NCBI GenBank assembly: GCA_024449915.1
Contig: JAMZAV010001283.1
Coordinates: 186,001-250,000 of the forward strand
Source: Sweltsa coloradensis
Lineage: Eukaryota > Arthropoda > Insecta > Plecoptera > Chloroperlidae
Direction: 5' to 3'
Length of the DNA stretch: 64,000 nt
Positions 1 through 9,478 of this stretch are shown here, one piece after another (position 1 is the stretch's first letter; every line of letters begins with the position of its first letter). Position numbers and translations under genes: made by a program. Below the pieces are notes generated by a model. It ran no database searches. It worked only from the letters and a program-made list of their open reading frames with translations, and was not told the DNA's origin.

Positions 1-640
1 CGGGTGCGCTTCGTTGGCCTACAGATAATTCTTTGAGGTTCGAAGAGTAGGTATGCTTCAGTACTTTCTGTAGCTACTTCTCCTGCGGTTATCGCTTGAA
101 CTCCGTTTGTTTCGTTCATTATTGTTTTGTCTCGTTTTTTTAATAGGACGCTCCCAATATTTGTCAACGTCGTTAGCTCATGGATCTGTCACCGTCACCG
201 AAACGAATCACATTTCGTATGCGCTGGAGTGGAAGAGTTGAGTGATCAAGTCAAGGTCAGAAGTTTGTTTGCGCAACTGTTGACTCGTGTGTCTCCTGAA
301 TCTCCATATCTGAAGACGATGAGGTTAGATAGGTGTCGCGCGGTGTCAGTTGAGAATCCCATCAGCGACAGAAGTGACAGGGGAGGAGCATGCAAACACC
401 TAGGCATATCGTTCTCGTCATATCACAGACAGGTATTGGTAGTTAAACTAACCCCCCCCCCCGGCCTAAACGTTGACCGTCAAACTTGGCACATTTTGTG
501 CTTGTTTTGCCCAAATTGAATTTGAATTGGTGTAAATAATAACTCGTAATTGAAATATCATCCTCATTATAATAGGCCTAGGCCTATTGACTATTGATTT
601 AGATAAAGCAACGAACGCATGTACCTACTTGTTTAGCCAA
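1..640. other. Unannotated non-coding stretch with an 18 bp palindrome
   Basis: No recognisable gene. A 130-codon open frame at 127-519 runs through a C11 tract (452-462) and resembles no family I know, so I do not call it. The one clear structure is a perfect 18 bp palindrome, AATAGGCCTAGGCCTATT, at 571-588. TAGGCCTA-like words recur through the window. Confidence 0.6.
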
Positions 641-648
641 GATGGCGA

Positions 649-888
649 GTGGCGACTAGGGTTACCATAAAGGCAAAAACAGTATTGGTGGTTTGGGGGG
701 CACGCCCCCCAAAATTTTTGAAATTAGGCTTTTAGAGCGCGTTCTGAGCGTCAAAGAAAAAAAAAAACGGACCGAATGAATGAAAATATTGTCGTTTTTG
801 TATTGAAAACACCAGTAAACCCGGCTTGGTGTATTGGCGGGACGCGGGACTTACAATTGAATATCGGGACGTATGGCAACCCTACCAG
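649..888. mobile_element. hAT-like non-autonomous DNA transposon (240 bp)
   Basis: Seen: an exact 8 bp direct repeat GATGGCGA at 641-648 and 889-896 brackets a segment with inverted ends. The left end contains TAGGGTTACCATA and the right end, reverse complemented, contains TAGGGTTGCCATA. A G/C-rich hairpin (GGGGGGC...GCCCCCC) lies near 695-710. Known: 8 bp TSDs and short TIRs are typical of hAT elements. There is no transposase, so it would be a deletion derivative or MITE. The 84-codon frame at 776-1030 crosses the right end and is not a gene. The outermost 4-8 bases align only loosely, so the exact left edge is uncertain. Confidence 0.6.
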
Positions 889-896
889 GATGGCGA

Positions 897-1287
897 ATTG
901 TCGACCCCTATGTAAATTATGGAGACTGAGCTACCTAGCCCAGATGTTGGGCGGAGCTGTCGTGATTACGTTTCCTATAAGCCAAGCCAAGCCAAGCCAA
1001 CCAGGTGATAAGTGGGCCTATATCACTTGATGTCGATCCATATCACACTGTGTTTACCTGCACGATAAGAGCGTTTGATTTGTAAGTGTCGGAGGGATCG
1101 CACCATGTTATCTGCCTGACACTGAACCGAACACATGTCTGTCTCCGGTGCGGATAAGATAAGCACTCTGAGCACGTAGCCTGCCCCCGTCGGATCACAC
1201 GACACGAGCAACTAAATCTCGAGCGGTGATAGATCACTACTTTTGTCGCCTCTCCGAGTTTCTAACTGAGATTTATTCTCCTCTCTT
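897..1287. other. Unannotated non-coding stretch
   Basis: A short pentamer run (AAGCC, about four copies, 979-1000) is the only structure seen. The open frames here are short, overlapping on both strands, and without recognisable domains. Confidence 0.5.
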
Positions 1288-1348
1288 TAGTTTCCTAGAC
1301 GCGTGGTACAGTACGACTTAGTTTCCAAGACGCGTGGTACAGTACGAC
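1288..1348. repeat. 31 bp tandem duplication
   Basis: Two nearly identical 31 bp units start at 1288 and 1319. Each contains GACGCGTGGTACAGTACGAC and they differ at about one base. Probably a simple local duplication. Confidence 0.85.
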
Positions 1349-1538
1349 CCAAGACTCCGTCCCCTTCACTGAGCGGGAGCTAATTGGGGGGGGGGTGGGG
1401 AGGAACTCGTAAACGTTTACACCTCGCATTGTTGTGCAGCATTCGATCGATTCGATTCCAAGCGTAACGATGATTTGATATTAATATTTGCATTTTCGGT
1501 GGTCGAGCACTTAAATAAAAAGAAGGTCTACCAATATC

Positions 1539-1930
1539 CAGTGGCGTAGGAACCTACGTAGGGGGGGGGGGGGCAAAACTAACGTGAGTTAAATATTAAT
1601 TCCAGAACTTCCGTAGTAGGCTAAATATGCACATACACTAACACCATTCGACAGTCATCTAGGTAAAACGAATATGTTTGCCTGTATGCTTCGTCATTAC
1701 ACTAATAAATTGTGTTGAAATTTACTAAATGGGCCACTTGACGTTCATTTTTTGACAATTAGATCGCAGATAGTTGCTGTAATTTTATTCCTGTAAAACA
1801 TCGTTTACAGAGTCCGAGTGCAGTTAAAGCATGACGAAATAACTGAAGTATAGTGACAAAAAAATCTGGGGCTTTGCCCCAGACCCCGTCTAGCCACGTC
1901 AGTGTGCCCGAATTAGGGCGCTGGTCCAAA
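1539..1930. mobile_element. One-ended hAT-like terminus (CAGTGGCGTAGG)
   Basis: The left edge starts CAGTGGCGTAGGAACCTACG and runs into a G13 tract (1561-1573), the same terminal style as the better defined elements at 11477 and 60998. A small inverted repeat TCTGGGGC...GCCCCAGA lies near 1865-1883. I could not find a matching right TIR or an 8 bp TSD, so the right boundary is only a guess and the element may be truncated. Confidence 0.35.
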
Positions 1931-1999
1931 GCGTGCCGTATGGCTCTACCTACGAGGACTCGGGTTCGTATACCGCATGAGGCATGGGTTTATTTGTAA

Positions 2000-2056
2000 T
2001 CGTCCTTCGTCTGTCACCACTCATCGTATCGAATAGCCTCATTGGATTGATACATC
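2000..2056 (+). repeat. Partial SINE-like 3' segment (CACCACTCATCG type)
   Basis: The stretch GTCACCACTCATCGTATC followed by GAATAGCCTCATTGGATTGA matches the pre-tail segment of the longer copies at 22034-22250 and 54515-54780. It lacks the GAGACGTTAAGCAATATCC tail that follows in those copies, so it is a truncated fragment. Confidence 0.5.
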
Positions 2057-2112
2057 TTGTGGAACGTTGTTCTAGTACTGGGAAACGTGTCTCACAAAAC
2101 AACATGACGATG

Positions 2113-2525
2113 TTGGTTCGATTCCTCCCTTGAGCGAGGAAACACCTCGTCTCGGGGATGGTCTTTGTTTGTGTGCCGTCAAGTTGTGTCCTAGTTGAGC
2201 GAGGAAACACCTCGTCTCTCGGGGATGGTCTTTGTTTGTGTGCCGTGTTCGATTCCTCCCTCGAGCGAGGAAACACCTCGTCTCGGGGGTTTGTTTTGCG
2301 TTTGTTGTGCCGTGTTCGATCCTCTCCTGAGCGTGGACACCTCGTTTCGGTGATGGTCTTTGTTTGTGTGCCGTGTTCGATTCCTCCCTTGAGCGTGGAA
2401 CACCTCGTCTCTCGGGGATGGTCTTTGTTTGTGTGCCGTCAAGTTGTGTCCTAGTTGAGCGAGGAAACACCTCGTCTCGGGGATGGTCTTTGTTTGTGTG
2501 CCGTCAAGTTGTGTCCTAGTTAGCG
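2113..2525. repeat. Tandem repeat, about 62-64 bp units, two unit variants
   Basis: About seven imperfect copies share a core GAGCGAGGAAACACCTCGTC followed by GGGGATGGTCTTTGTTTGTG. The joint between cores has two forms: GTTCGATTCCTCCC, which resembles a tRNA B box and T-loop, and AAGTTGTGTCCTAGTTGAGC. The core contains an inverted repeat CGAGG...CCTCG. Open frames of 98-220 codons on both strands arise from repetition and are not genes. The array ends beside the 48 bp array at 2633. Confidence 0.8.
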
Positions 2526-2632
2526 AGTGGTTCCGACAGCAGAGCAAACAAACGCTCTTGTCCTCGCCGCTATCTCCTTGTAATCTGTGGAGTGGTGATA
2601 GCAGGTGGAGTGGCTCAACAAGACGACTTCTC

Positions 2633-2824
2633 ACACTCGCGATCACCCTCGCTGCGAGCGTGTCTGGATGGCGCGTCTCTACACTCGCGATCACCCTCGC
2701 TGCGAGCGTGTCTGGATGGCGCGTCTCTACACTCGCGATCACCCTCGCTGCGAGCGTGTCTGGATGGCGCGTCTCTACACTCGCGATCACCCTCGCTGCG
2801 AGCGTGTCTGGATGGCGTGTCTGC
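2633..2824. repeat. 48 bp tandem repeat, four copies
   Basis: Units start exactly at 2633, 2681, 2729 and 2777. The first three are essentially identical and the fourth has a few changes at its end. Each holds ACACTCGCGATCACCCTCGC then TGCGAGCGTGTCTGGATGGC, with an internal inverted repeat CTCGC-T-GCGAG. Because 48 is a multiple of three, several frames stay open on both strands, which explains the overlapping 78-220 codon ORFs. A single similar motif, ACACTCGCGATAACACTCGC, occurs near 63311. Confidence 0.92.
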
Positions 2825-2829
2825 ATGAC

Positions 2830-3700
2830 GTCAGACCCGCCTGCCTCACGCACACTCTGGTTATTTATATCTCGGCTTGTGAGAGGCCTCTGTCAGTCTT
2901 CAAACAGGTCGCTGTGCTGCTCGAGGCATTCTCACGCTGTACACTCGACTCCATGTTCCTCCTCGACGTTTCGACGAGTGTTCGGTCGGCCTACCTCGGT
3001 GAGGTCAGCTCGTAACCTCGTATGTCCAGGTGGCCAGGCTGGGTAAAGAAGGGACAGAAGCTAGGAAGCACTTCCGTTGTTCACGGAGCCTTGCCTTCCG
3101 TCCATCCATCACCATGATCTGACGTCTGTTCCGCAGACCTCTCCAGTTCTGCGGTGGCGCCGGAAGTGCATTTTGGCAAGGGGGGGGGGGGGGCAATAGA
3201 AAGTGGTACCTACAACTATGCAACAATTGTTTCGGGAAAAGTATGTATTCCTGGTACGATGGGGGTCTGGGAGGGGTGCCCCCGAGCTGGTGCACTGGTG
3301 CGGTGTGGGGCACACGACCACCAGTTTACAAAGTTACGATGCTCTTGTTTTATATTGAGAGGGTCCTACCCCCCCCCCCCCCCCCCCGTCTCCGGCGCCA
3401 GTGAGTTCTCTGCCCGTCTGCACGCGCCTCGTATGCTGCGCACTCAACCTGTGATACCGTGACCTTCACTAGGGACATGGGTTACATTGTTTAAAAGTAA
3501 AATTGTTTTGACAGCGTGTTGGTTGGTTCTCAGCTCAAGGCGAACCTCGGCCACTGACCTCGCTCTAGCCTGCGCGGCTTGTCTGGTGTTTCCCGGGACC
3601 GTCCTGCTAGTTTTGCCCGTTCATCCCACCTCGTCAGTCATCCCGGTCATACAAACAAGAGGGTACCAACTTTGAAGCAATACTCCCCGACACTAGAGGC
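2830..3700. other. Non-coding stretch with long G and C homopolymers
   Basis: Contains a G14 tract (3180-3193) and a C19 tract (3369-3387). No gene, TIR pair or tRNA-like head was found. The open frames crossing the homopolymers encode only proline or glycine runs. Confidence 0.5.
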
Positions 3701-4015
3701 CCCGGCCTCTTGGCGCCGGGCCCGGGCGATCGTCGTCGGAGACTCCCCCCGGGATTCTATTCTATTGACGACCTCCCCGACGACCATGACAACATAAACG
3801 ATGACAAAGACGACGACCACGAAGTGGTGGCGCCGTCTTTGTACGGGAGACTCCAGCCGTTGAGTCCCCACAAGAAGAGGTGACAAGTAACAACTGCATG
3901 GTTCTGACCTAGGAGGTTCTGACCGACATGAGATTTTCTTCCCCATATGGGTTATGCTCGAGTGGTGCATAGTGACATCACGGTTGACGCGCCCTTAATT
4001 CAAATAAACTAAACT
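3700..4015 (+). repeat. Dispersed repeat family with GAC/GTC-rich core, copy 1
   Basis: The core at about 3730-3800 (GTCGTCGGAGAC, then GACGACCTCCCCGACGACCA) matches cores near 12670, 22495 and, reversed, 60370. The 3' part, GTTGACGCGCCCTTAATTC then AAATAAACTAAAC at 3983-4014, matches GTTGACGCGACCTTAACCC then AATAAACTCAAAC at about 26408-26439. This looks like one SINE-sized family of several hundred bp. The AATAAA motif near its end could act as a poly(A) signal, but no poly(A) follows. Family name unknown. Confidence 0.55.
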
Positions 4016-4359
4016 TTGCTGTGAGAATCGTCAATCCAACTATCCAGAGTTTGGAATCGAAGCCAATCCTTATGTATCGACGGTCTCTATGTGGGTGACT
4101 ATTAGGACTACAGTCGCTGGGGAGATGCAAACCCACACGACACCCATGAGGTGCATGACGCTTTCCATCAATATTATTTTTATTTAATGTGTGTCATTAT
4201 TTACTGTTTCAACTTTACAAGGTAGCAACTCTTAGTTTGCTGTTGGCTCCATAATTCGTTTGATTGCTTACACTCCCGAGAAATCCCAGGGTTGTGATGT
4301 CTTTTAATAATATTATTGAATTTATTGCACATATTATGAAGGACTATATTGTATTTTAA
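4016..4359. other. Unannotated non-coding stretch
   Basis: AT-rich sequence between two dispersed repeat copies. Nothing recognisable was seen on either strand. Confidence 0.4.
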
Positions 4360-5025
4360 TACTAGGAAGCTTCGCAAACGCTTTTTCAGGCGCGTTGTTG
4401 GATGAGCGTAATTGGTGCATTGAGCTGCCATGTGTTATGCAGATGGTATTTAAATTGATTTCGTTTTCCCATTGTTATGGCCTGCGAGACACGCTTGGTA
4501 ATATTGTTTTAATTTTTACGACGACGACATGAGGATCAGGGGCGCACATTATATTACACACTACATTACAATCGAATAAAGCATGTAGGTGTCATAAGTC
4601 GAAGAAATTAAAAAAAAACTAAAAAAGCTAAAATGCGATTTTCAAAGAAATTTTTGATTGCGCTAAATTTACAAATATATTTAATCATAAAATTAAAGTT
4701 CTGTGAACAAATCATTACAATAGTACAAAGCATGTAGGTGTTATCACGAAGAATTTTTTTTAAATCGATTTTTTTTTTATAAAATTTGCGATTTTCATGA
4801 GAAATAATTTTTCGATTGCGCTCAAAAACGTGACAGTTTTAAGTTCAGAGATTTCGAATGCCCCCTGAAAATTTCATCGCAATTGGAGAATCGGTTTAGC
4901 CGGAATCGTGTTAAACACACAACAAATCAAAAATACAAACAGAAAAAGAAAAAAAAACATTCCGGATTTTTTTCTCCAGTGTAGTAGAATGGAATCTTCG
5001 CTTCGCTCGCTACGCTCATCCATAA
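4360..5025 (+). repeat. AT-rich dispersed repeat family, copy 1
   Basis: Shares, in order, the GTTGTTGGATGAGCGTAATT end (about 4395), two internal sub-repeats containing AAAGCATGTAGGTGT (about 4577 and 4729), a GATTTTCATGAGAAATAATT block (about 4790), a GAATCGGTTTAGCCGGAATC block (about 4888), and a terminal CTTCGCTTCGCTCGCTACGC then TCATCC with copy 2 at 13705-14455, which is in reverse orientation. Both ends carry GGATGAGCGTA in opposite directions, so this could be an 11 bp TIR. No TSD was found. No coding capacity. Confidence 0.65.
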
Positions 5026-5575
5026 AGTGTTTCCTGACCAAGCAAATCGAGAAACTAATAATTGTATGTAGCGGCATCGAATGCGGGTGCGTACTCGTCA
5101 CCGTCGTGACTGTGAGGTCATTAGAACCCGGCCGTGACGTCACTACCCACCACCTTGACAACAAAGCAACGCGACGTTGCCAGCTCGCGCCATGGATCTA
5201 TCTCACCTGCCTCTACCTGTGTGTGGCTAGGATCGGAGGTCAGTTTCATGCCAATCAATCTCACGTCTGTTGACACAAGTTTGGGAGAAGGCCTCCCTAC
5301 TTTACCTCGCTCCTAGCATTGATATTTTCTGATGAAACAACAAACTGCCCGGCAGCTTATTCGAAGGTCGAAGATTGGCAATTAAGGTTGGATGGATGTG
5401 AATAAAATTATGTCGCTTGACAAGACAAAACGTTTGTGAAGAAAAAAGACGATTTCATTCTTGTTATTCTGTCCTGTGTGTGTGTGGGGGGGGGGGGGGG
5501 GGAGAGCTCCCTTTTTAGTTTTAAAATCACACATTTTTCAAGAGATGGGTTCTGGGCTGGCCCGTACCTTTACTG
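5026..5575. other. Non-coding stretch with a G17 tract
   Basis: Holds a GTGACGTCAC palindrome (about 5133-5142), a short GT run and a G17 homopolymer at 5486-5502. The 121-codon open frame ending at 5273 starts inside the AT-rich repeat copy and is not supported as a gene. Confidence 0.45.
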
Positions 5576-5576
5576 G

Positions 5577-5640
5577 TGACGGGATTCGAACCCTCTGCAA
5601 CCGAAGACTGTTCGTTTGACCAGCTCATCTCGGACCCCTC
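5577..5640 (-). repeat. tRNA-derived SINE head
   Basis: On the minus strand the sequence has an A-box-like GAGATGAGCTGGTCAAACG (5613-5631) and a B-box-like AGGGTTCGAATCCCG (5580-5594), spaced as in a tRNA. It lacks a well-paired acceptor stem and any clear anticodon loop, so it reads as a SINE promoter head or tRNA-derived relic rather than a functional tRNA gene. The body would extend to lower coordinates; I could not place its end. Confidence 0.55.
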
Positions 5641-5699
5641 TGCACATTCATCACCTCTGCCTCTACAGTCTACCCCATCCCATCCGGAGCCACTAGCAG

Positions 5700-6332
5700 C
5701 ATAGCATGGTAGACGGAACAATGCGAGGGATCATGACAGACAGTGACAGACGGCTGTCAGTGTGGACCGCGCCCCCCTTCTTTGTGTGTTGGCGAGCAAG
5801 GAAATAATATTTAGTCCTAACAGGCAGGAGTCTGCTACGTTCTGCGACTCGACAAGGTCGAACTATGGGACAGCTGTTTAGTGTTTCCGTCCAGATAAGT
5901 GCTGCATTTTAGTTTTCCTGCGCTTGAAATGTCGAGGTCGATCCAAGTACGGGCCTGACAAAGTGAGAGTGTACTCACTCTGTGGGACGCATAATAGGCA
6001 AGCCCCGCAAGTGCGGTACTTACAGCAACACGGGTTATATGCCATGAACATGAACACTACTTGTCGGGTATTTACAGAAGAAAACACGATGATTGAGATA
6101 AATACGATTTGATGCAACACAATGCACAGTAGGCGGCCCACATAACATGCTGGTGATATGAAAACGTTGTGTTGAAAAACAAGATTGTATTCAAATTTCA
6201 AAGCTGGCTGGAATAGCTTCGTGGAGGGGGATTGACGGGGTGGGGGGATGGTTATTTGCAGATGCAGGTATTTATGGTAAAAACGAAATTTTTACCGCCA
6301 AAAACGGGTGTATTTAAACCATTTAAACATTG
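5700..6332. other. Unannotated non-coding stretch
   Basis: Unique-looking sequence. Open frames are at most about 107 codons, overlap on opposite strands and show no domain. No repeats were noticed apart from short G runs near 6225-6247. Confidence 0.4.
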
Positions 6333-6385
6333 ATTGATTGGATATTGCTTAACGTCTCATATTTATGCAACTAGGCTAATCGAGA
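6333..6385 (-). repeat. SINE 3' tail fragment, reverse orientation
   Basis: On the minus strand it reads GTTGCATAAATATGAGACG, TTAAGCAATATCCAATCAAT and ends in CAAT repeats at about 6333. The same tail occurs on the plus strand at 22712-22757 and, slightly changed, at 22205-22250 and 54700-54780. Only the tail is visible here, so the copy is 5'-truncated or too diverged upstream. Confidence 0.65.
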
Positions 6386-6389
6386 CGAA

Positions 6390-7379
6390 CCGCTTTTGGA
6401 CGAACCGCTTTGGACAGTAGCCTACAAAATCAAAGATGCAAATAAGTCTCACCACAAATACCGAGACAAATACCTGTTTCTGAATTCTCATTTCTCATAA
6501 CTACATTTTATTGTAATATGCAGTTCTTTAACAAGTTCCCACACCCAAAATTTTCAAAGATATCGGAGGGGGAGAGATATAGAGATTTCAACTAAATGCT
6601 GAATTATTTTCACCACCAATTCACCGCTTTTGGGTATAATAAAAACAATAATTGACTTTTGTTTTCACTCCACTTGATTATTTGTTATTTTTTATGTTTA
6701 CCGTTCACATGCTGTGAAGTACTCTGCCCCTCGTTGCTTACTCTTGCGCTGTGTTGTTAGTTTGGCCACCCTGGCATCGTCCACGTGGTTGGTTGGCTAC
6801 CTGCTGCATTGATTGGCACCTCCTCGTCAGGTGGTGTGTAGAGCATGGTGCGGTGTTGCCGCGCCCGCGCGCATCGATCCGGCAACGCCGCGGCGCCTAC
6901 CAACCCTTCCTGCCATGCGGTTCGGTGCGGTGCGTCGCCTCTTTTTTGTGATACCGGTCCATATGTACAGGCGGCGGCAAGAGTGTGTGGCAAGGCGAGG
7001 GTGAAGATGCCACATGAAGAGGTCTTCGTTGAGCTCGTTCCCGTGGAAAGTTATTATCTTTGGTATCTGTATCGTCTTCCTTCCCCGACCAATCAATACA
7101 AGTTTAATCTACTATTCTATTAGGCCCATTAGGTTTAGGAAGATGCCCCATACAACCGGGAGAAAGACGATCAAAAGCCAAGACTTTCTACCAGGACGCC
7201 ACCACAATATGACTATATTGGACCTAGTATAGCCCCTCCCCCATGGATTGATGTGCCTGCTATGAGAAAAGCCTTTCGCTCTTCCATACATTCATTTCAT
7301 ATTATCAATAACACCGGCATAGTTTCCTTGGTTTTCCACTTGGGACCCGCGAATGTGGCTCCTTGAATCAAGAAGGATT
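6390..7379. other. Unannotated non-coding stretch
   Basis: A GC-rich patch at 6770-6990 gives overlapping open frames on both strands (up to 92 codons). None has recognisable domains or a credible start context. Nothing else was seen. Confidence 0.4.
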
Positions 7380-7740
7380 AGCTAAGGAAGTAACAATTTC
7401 ACAAACCAACCGTCAGCTTGACCAGGGTTCGAATCTCGGTCTCGCGGTTTAAGTCATCAGTGGGGGGAGGTCTACAGCCCTAGCCCTACTGCTAGTGGTG
7501 AGCAATACATCATTACCATCACGTGTCGGTGCCGACCGGTCGCAGCGCCGGAGTATCTGCGGTTCCTAGTCGTTCGTGGCTGGATTTGTCCAGCACTGGC
7601 CTTCTCCGTTGTGGGGGTACATCCCACTTTAATCCTGGGTTAGGTTCATCGCCGTTCACTGTCACCCCTCACACTCACCGTCCATACTCTTGGTGAGTGG
7701 CATTCGCATAAATGTAAGTAACCACAATAATTCATCCATT
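7380..7740 (+). repeat. tRNA-derived SINE-like repeat
   Basis: A B-box-like CAGGGTTCGAATCTCGG lies at 7423-7439. Downstream a roughly 300 bp GC-rich body ends in a segment (CACCGTCCATACTC, GTGAGTGGCATTCGCATAAA) resembling the pre-tail of the CAAT-tailed SINE copies elsewhere in the window. No clear A box was found at the right distance, so the head may be damaged. It abuts the foldback element at 7759. Confidence 0.45.
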
Positions 7741-7758
7741 GAACGCAGTGATTATCAG

Positions 7759-8468
7759 GTGTCTTCCCACAGTGCCGCTTCCCGTAAGGCCATCAACCTT
7801 TTTTTCCCCCTATGCCATCATTTCTACCTGTCGATAAAGACCATGTTACAGGAAGCGTTGATGGCCTAAGGGGAATTGATTTATTCCCCTTTGGCCAACA
7901 CCCTGCATTTCATTATGGAAAATACAAAGAAGGTTTGTTGGCCTTGTGGTAATTGATTTATTCCCGATAGGCCAACAGCGTATATGCATCGTTTACGGTA
8001 AGGAGCGGGGCGTTGTTGGCCTTAGGGTAATTGATTTATTCCCGTTAGGCCAACAGCGTATAAGCATCGTTAACTGTAAGGAGCGGGGTGCATACGCTGT
8101 TGGCCTAACGGGAATAAATCAATTACCCCAAGGCCAACACGCCCCCGCTCCTTACCGTAAACGATGCATAAACGCTGTTGGCCTAAGGGGAATAAATCAA
8201 TTACCCCAACGCAAACATCACCCCGCTCCTTACCGTAAACGATGCATAAACGCTGTTGGCCTAACGGGAATAAATCAATTACCCCAACGCCAACAAACCT
8301 TCTTTGTATTTTCGATAATGAAATGCAGGGTGTTGGCCTAAGGGGAATAAATCAATTCCCCTAAGGCCAACAAGTGTAACATGGTCTTTATCGACAGGTA
8401 GTAATGATGGCATAGAGGGAAAAAAAAGGTTGATGGCCTTACGGGAAGCGGCACTGTGGGACGGCTCC
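7759..8468. mobile_element. Foldback / Mutator-like element built of nested hairpins
   Basis: Seen: a 710 bp, almost fully palindromic segment flanked by an exact 9 bp direct repeat GATTATCAG (7750-7758 and 8469-8477). The outer arms pair over about 85 bp (CCACAGTGCCGCTTCCCGTA near 7768 with its complement ending near 8461). Inside, seven modules of about 40 bp are each a hairpin (GTTGGCCTAAGGGGAAT, loop, ATTCCCCTAAGGCCAAC), three in the left arm and four in the right, separated by spacers such as TTACGGTAAGGAGCGGGG or its complement. The centre is near 8095. Known: 9 bp TSDs and long TIRs fit Mutator-like or foldback elements. The 131-codon frame at 7946-8341 is read through the modules and is not a gene. 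No transposase is present. Confidence 0.8.
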
Positions 8469-8477
8469 GATTATCAG

Positions 8478-9410
8478 CCATCGTGTATCCACCCGCTTTG
8501 AATCTCCTCTGAGCCCTTCACTGGATGGCGGTTTGTTTCAAGTCTTGTATCGGTAAATAAAGCTAGAATCGCCCTCATCAAACAATTGTAATGATAAATG
8601 AGTGGTGAGCGGCAACTCCCCATGTAGTTGTAGCATTCAACTATTTCCAATACGGGCGGAAGTTGAGCGAGACGGGGCTGGCTGGGGTTGCTTTGCCTTG
8701 TGTGCAGCACACGCACTCGCACACTGGGCACACGCACTGTGACGTACGCGTCTACCTAGAGTACGATGTGCTCCTCCACAGTTGAGTTCACTTTGGTCTA
8801 AACTCCGTTCCTCCTTGAGGAGTGACACTCGGCGGACGAGACAGGTATCGTTCGCCCCCGTATGTTTCTAAGAGACTGGTCGCAGTAAACACACGATATT
8901 ATTTGGTTACACAAACATTAGGGCTAATCCATATTCGGCCTGTAGAGGTCGGACGTCAACGGGAGCCCCTGAGTCGAGCAATACTAAACAAAACGTGTCT
9001 GTGTACTCTACTTTATAACTTACGGATTGTTGGTTGGAGTGGCAACATACGAGTATTGAAGCTCAGTACCTACTCTGCTTGTCCGAAGCCCCAGACAATA
9101 GACATAATAGGTAGTCCAATCCCGAGTGGAATGTCCTGCACAGACAGTCTCCGGCTCCTCCTGTCCCTGAGTGATTCGTGACGACGCGGATGTCCTAAAT
9201 TGATTCAAGCCATTGCGCTCAATTAGTTGATACGTCCGCAGCTCCAGCTTTCTGTCTGTTGGCCGAGCGGTGACCTTGACACAAAGTGGCCGTCGCTTCT
9301 CTGTAGGGAGGGCGCGTGAGTCACTGGGATTCTGAGAACTCTTGATGGAGAGGGTATCAGCTCTGTTCCCCGAACCCTTGCTTGGCTCTGCTTCTTGGTC
9401 CTGGAGGTTG
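8478..9410. other. Unannotated non-coding stretch
   Basis: Unique-looking sequence with several short open frames (at most 119 codons, 8822-9181) lacking recognisable domains. No repeat or RNA structure was identified. Confidence 0.4.
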
Positions 9411-9478
9411 CAGTTATATGAGTAGGACGTGAATGCTTCTACCGGCAGTTATATGAGTAGGACGTGAATGCTTCTACC
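9411..9478. repeat. 35 bp tandem duplication
   Basis: Two units start at 9411 and 9446. Each contains CAGTTATATGAGTAGGACGT then GAATGCTTCTACC, with no differences over the shared 33 bases. Likely a recent slip or local duplication. Confidence 0.9.

Noticed and set aside
127..519. 130-codon ORF on the plus strand
   Set aside because: No recognisable domain, crosses a C11 homopolymer, and length is within chance expectation for 64 kb.
2191..2853. 220-codon ORF on the minus strand
   Set aside because: It lies wholly in the 62-64 bp and 48 bp tandem repeats; equally open frames exist on the other strand.
7946..8341. 131-codon ORF with repeated GINQLPQ-like segments
   Set aside because: The protein repeats simply follow the hairpin modules of the foldback element; 40 bp modules plus spacers happen to keep frame.
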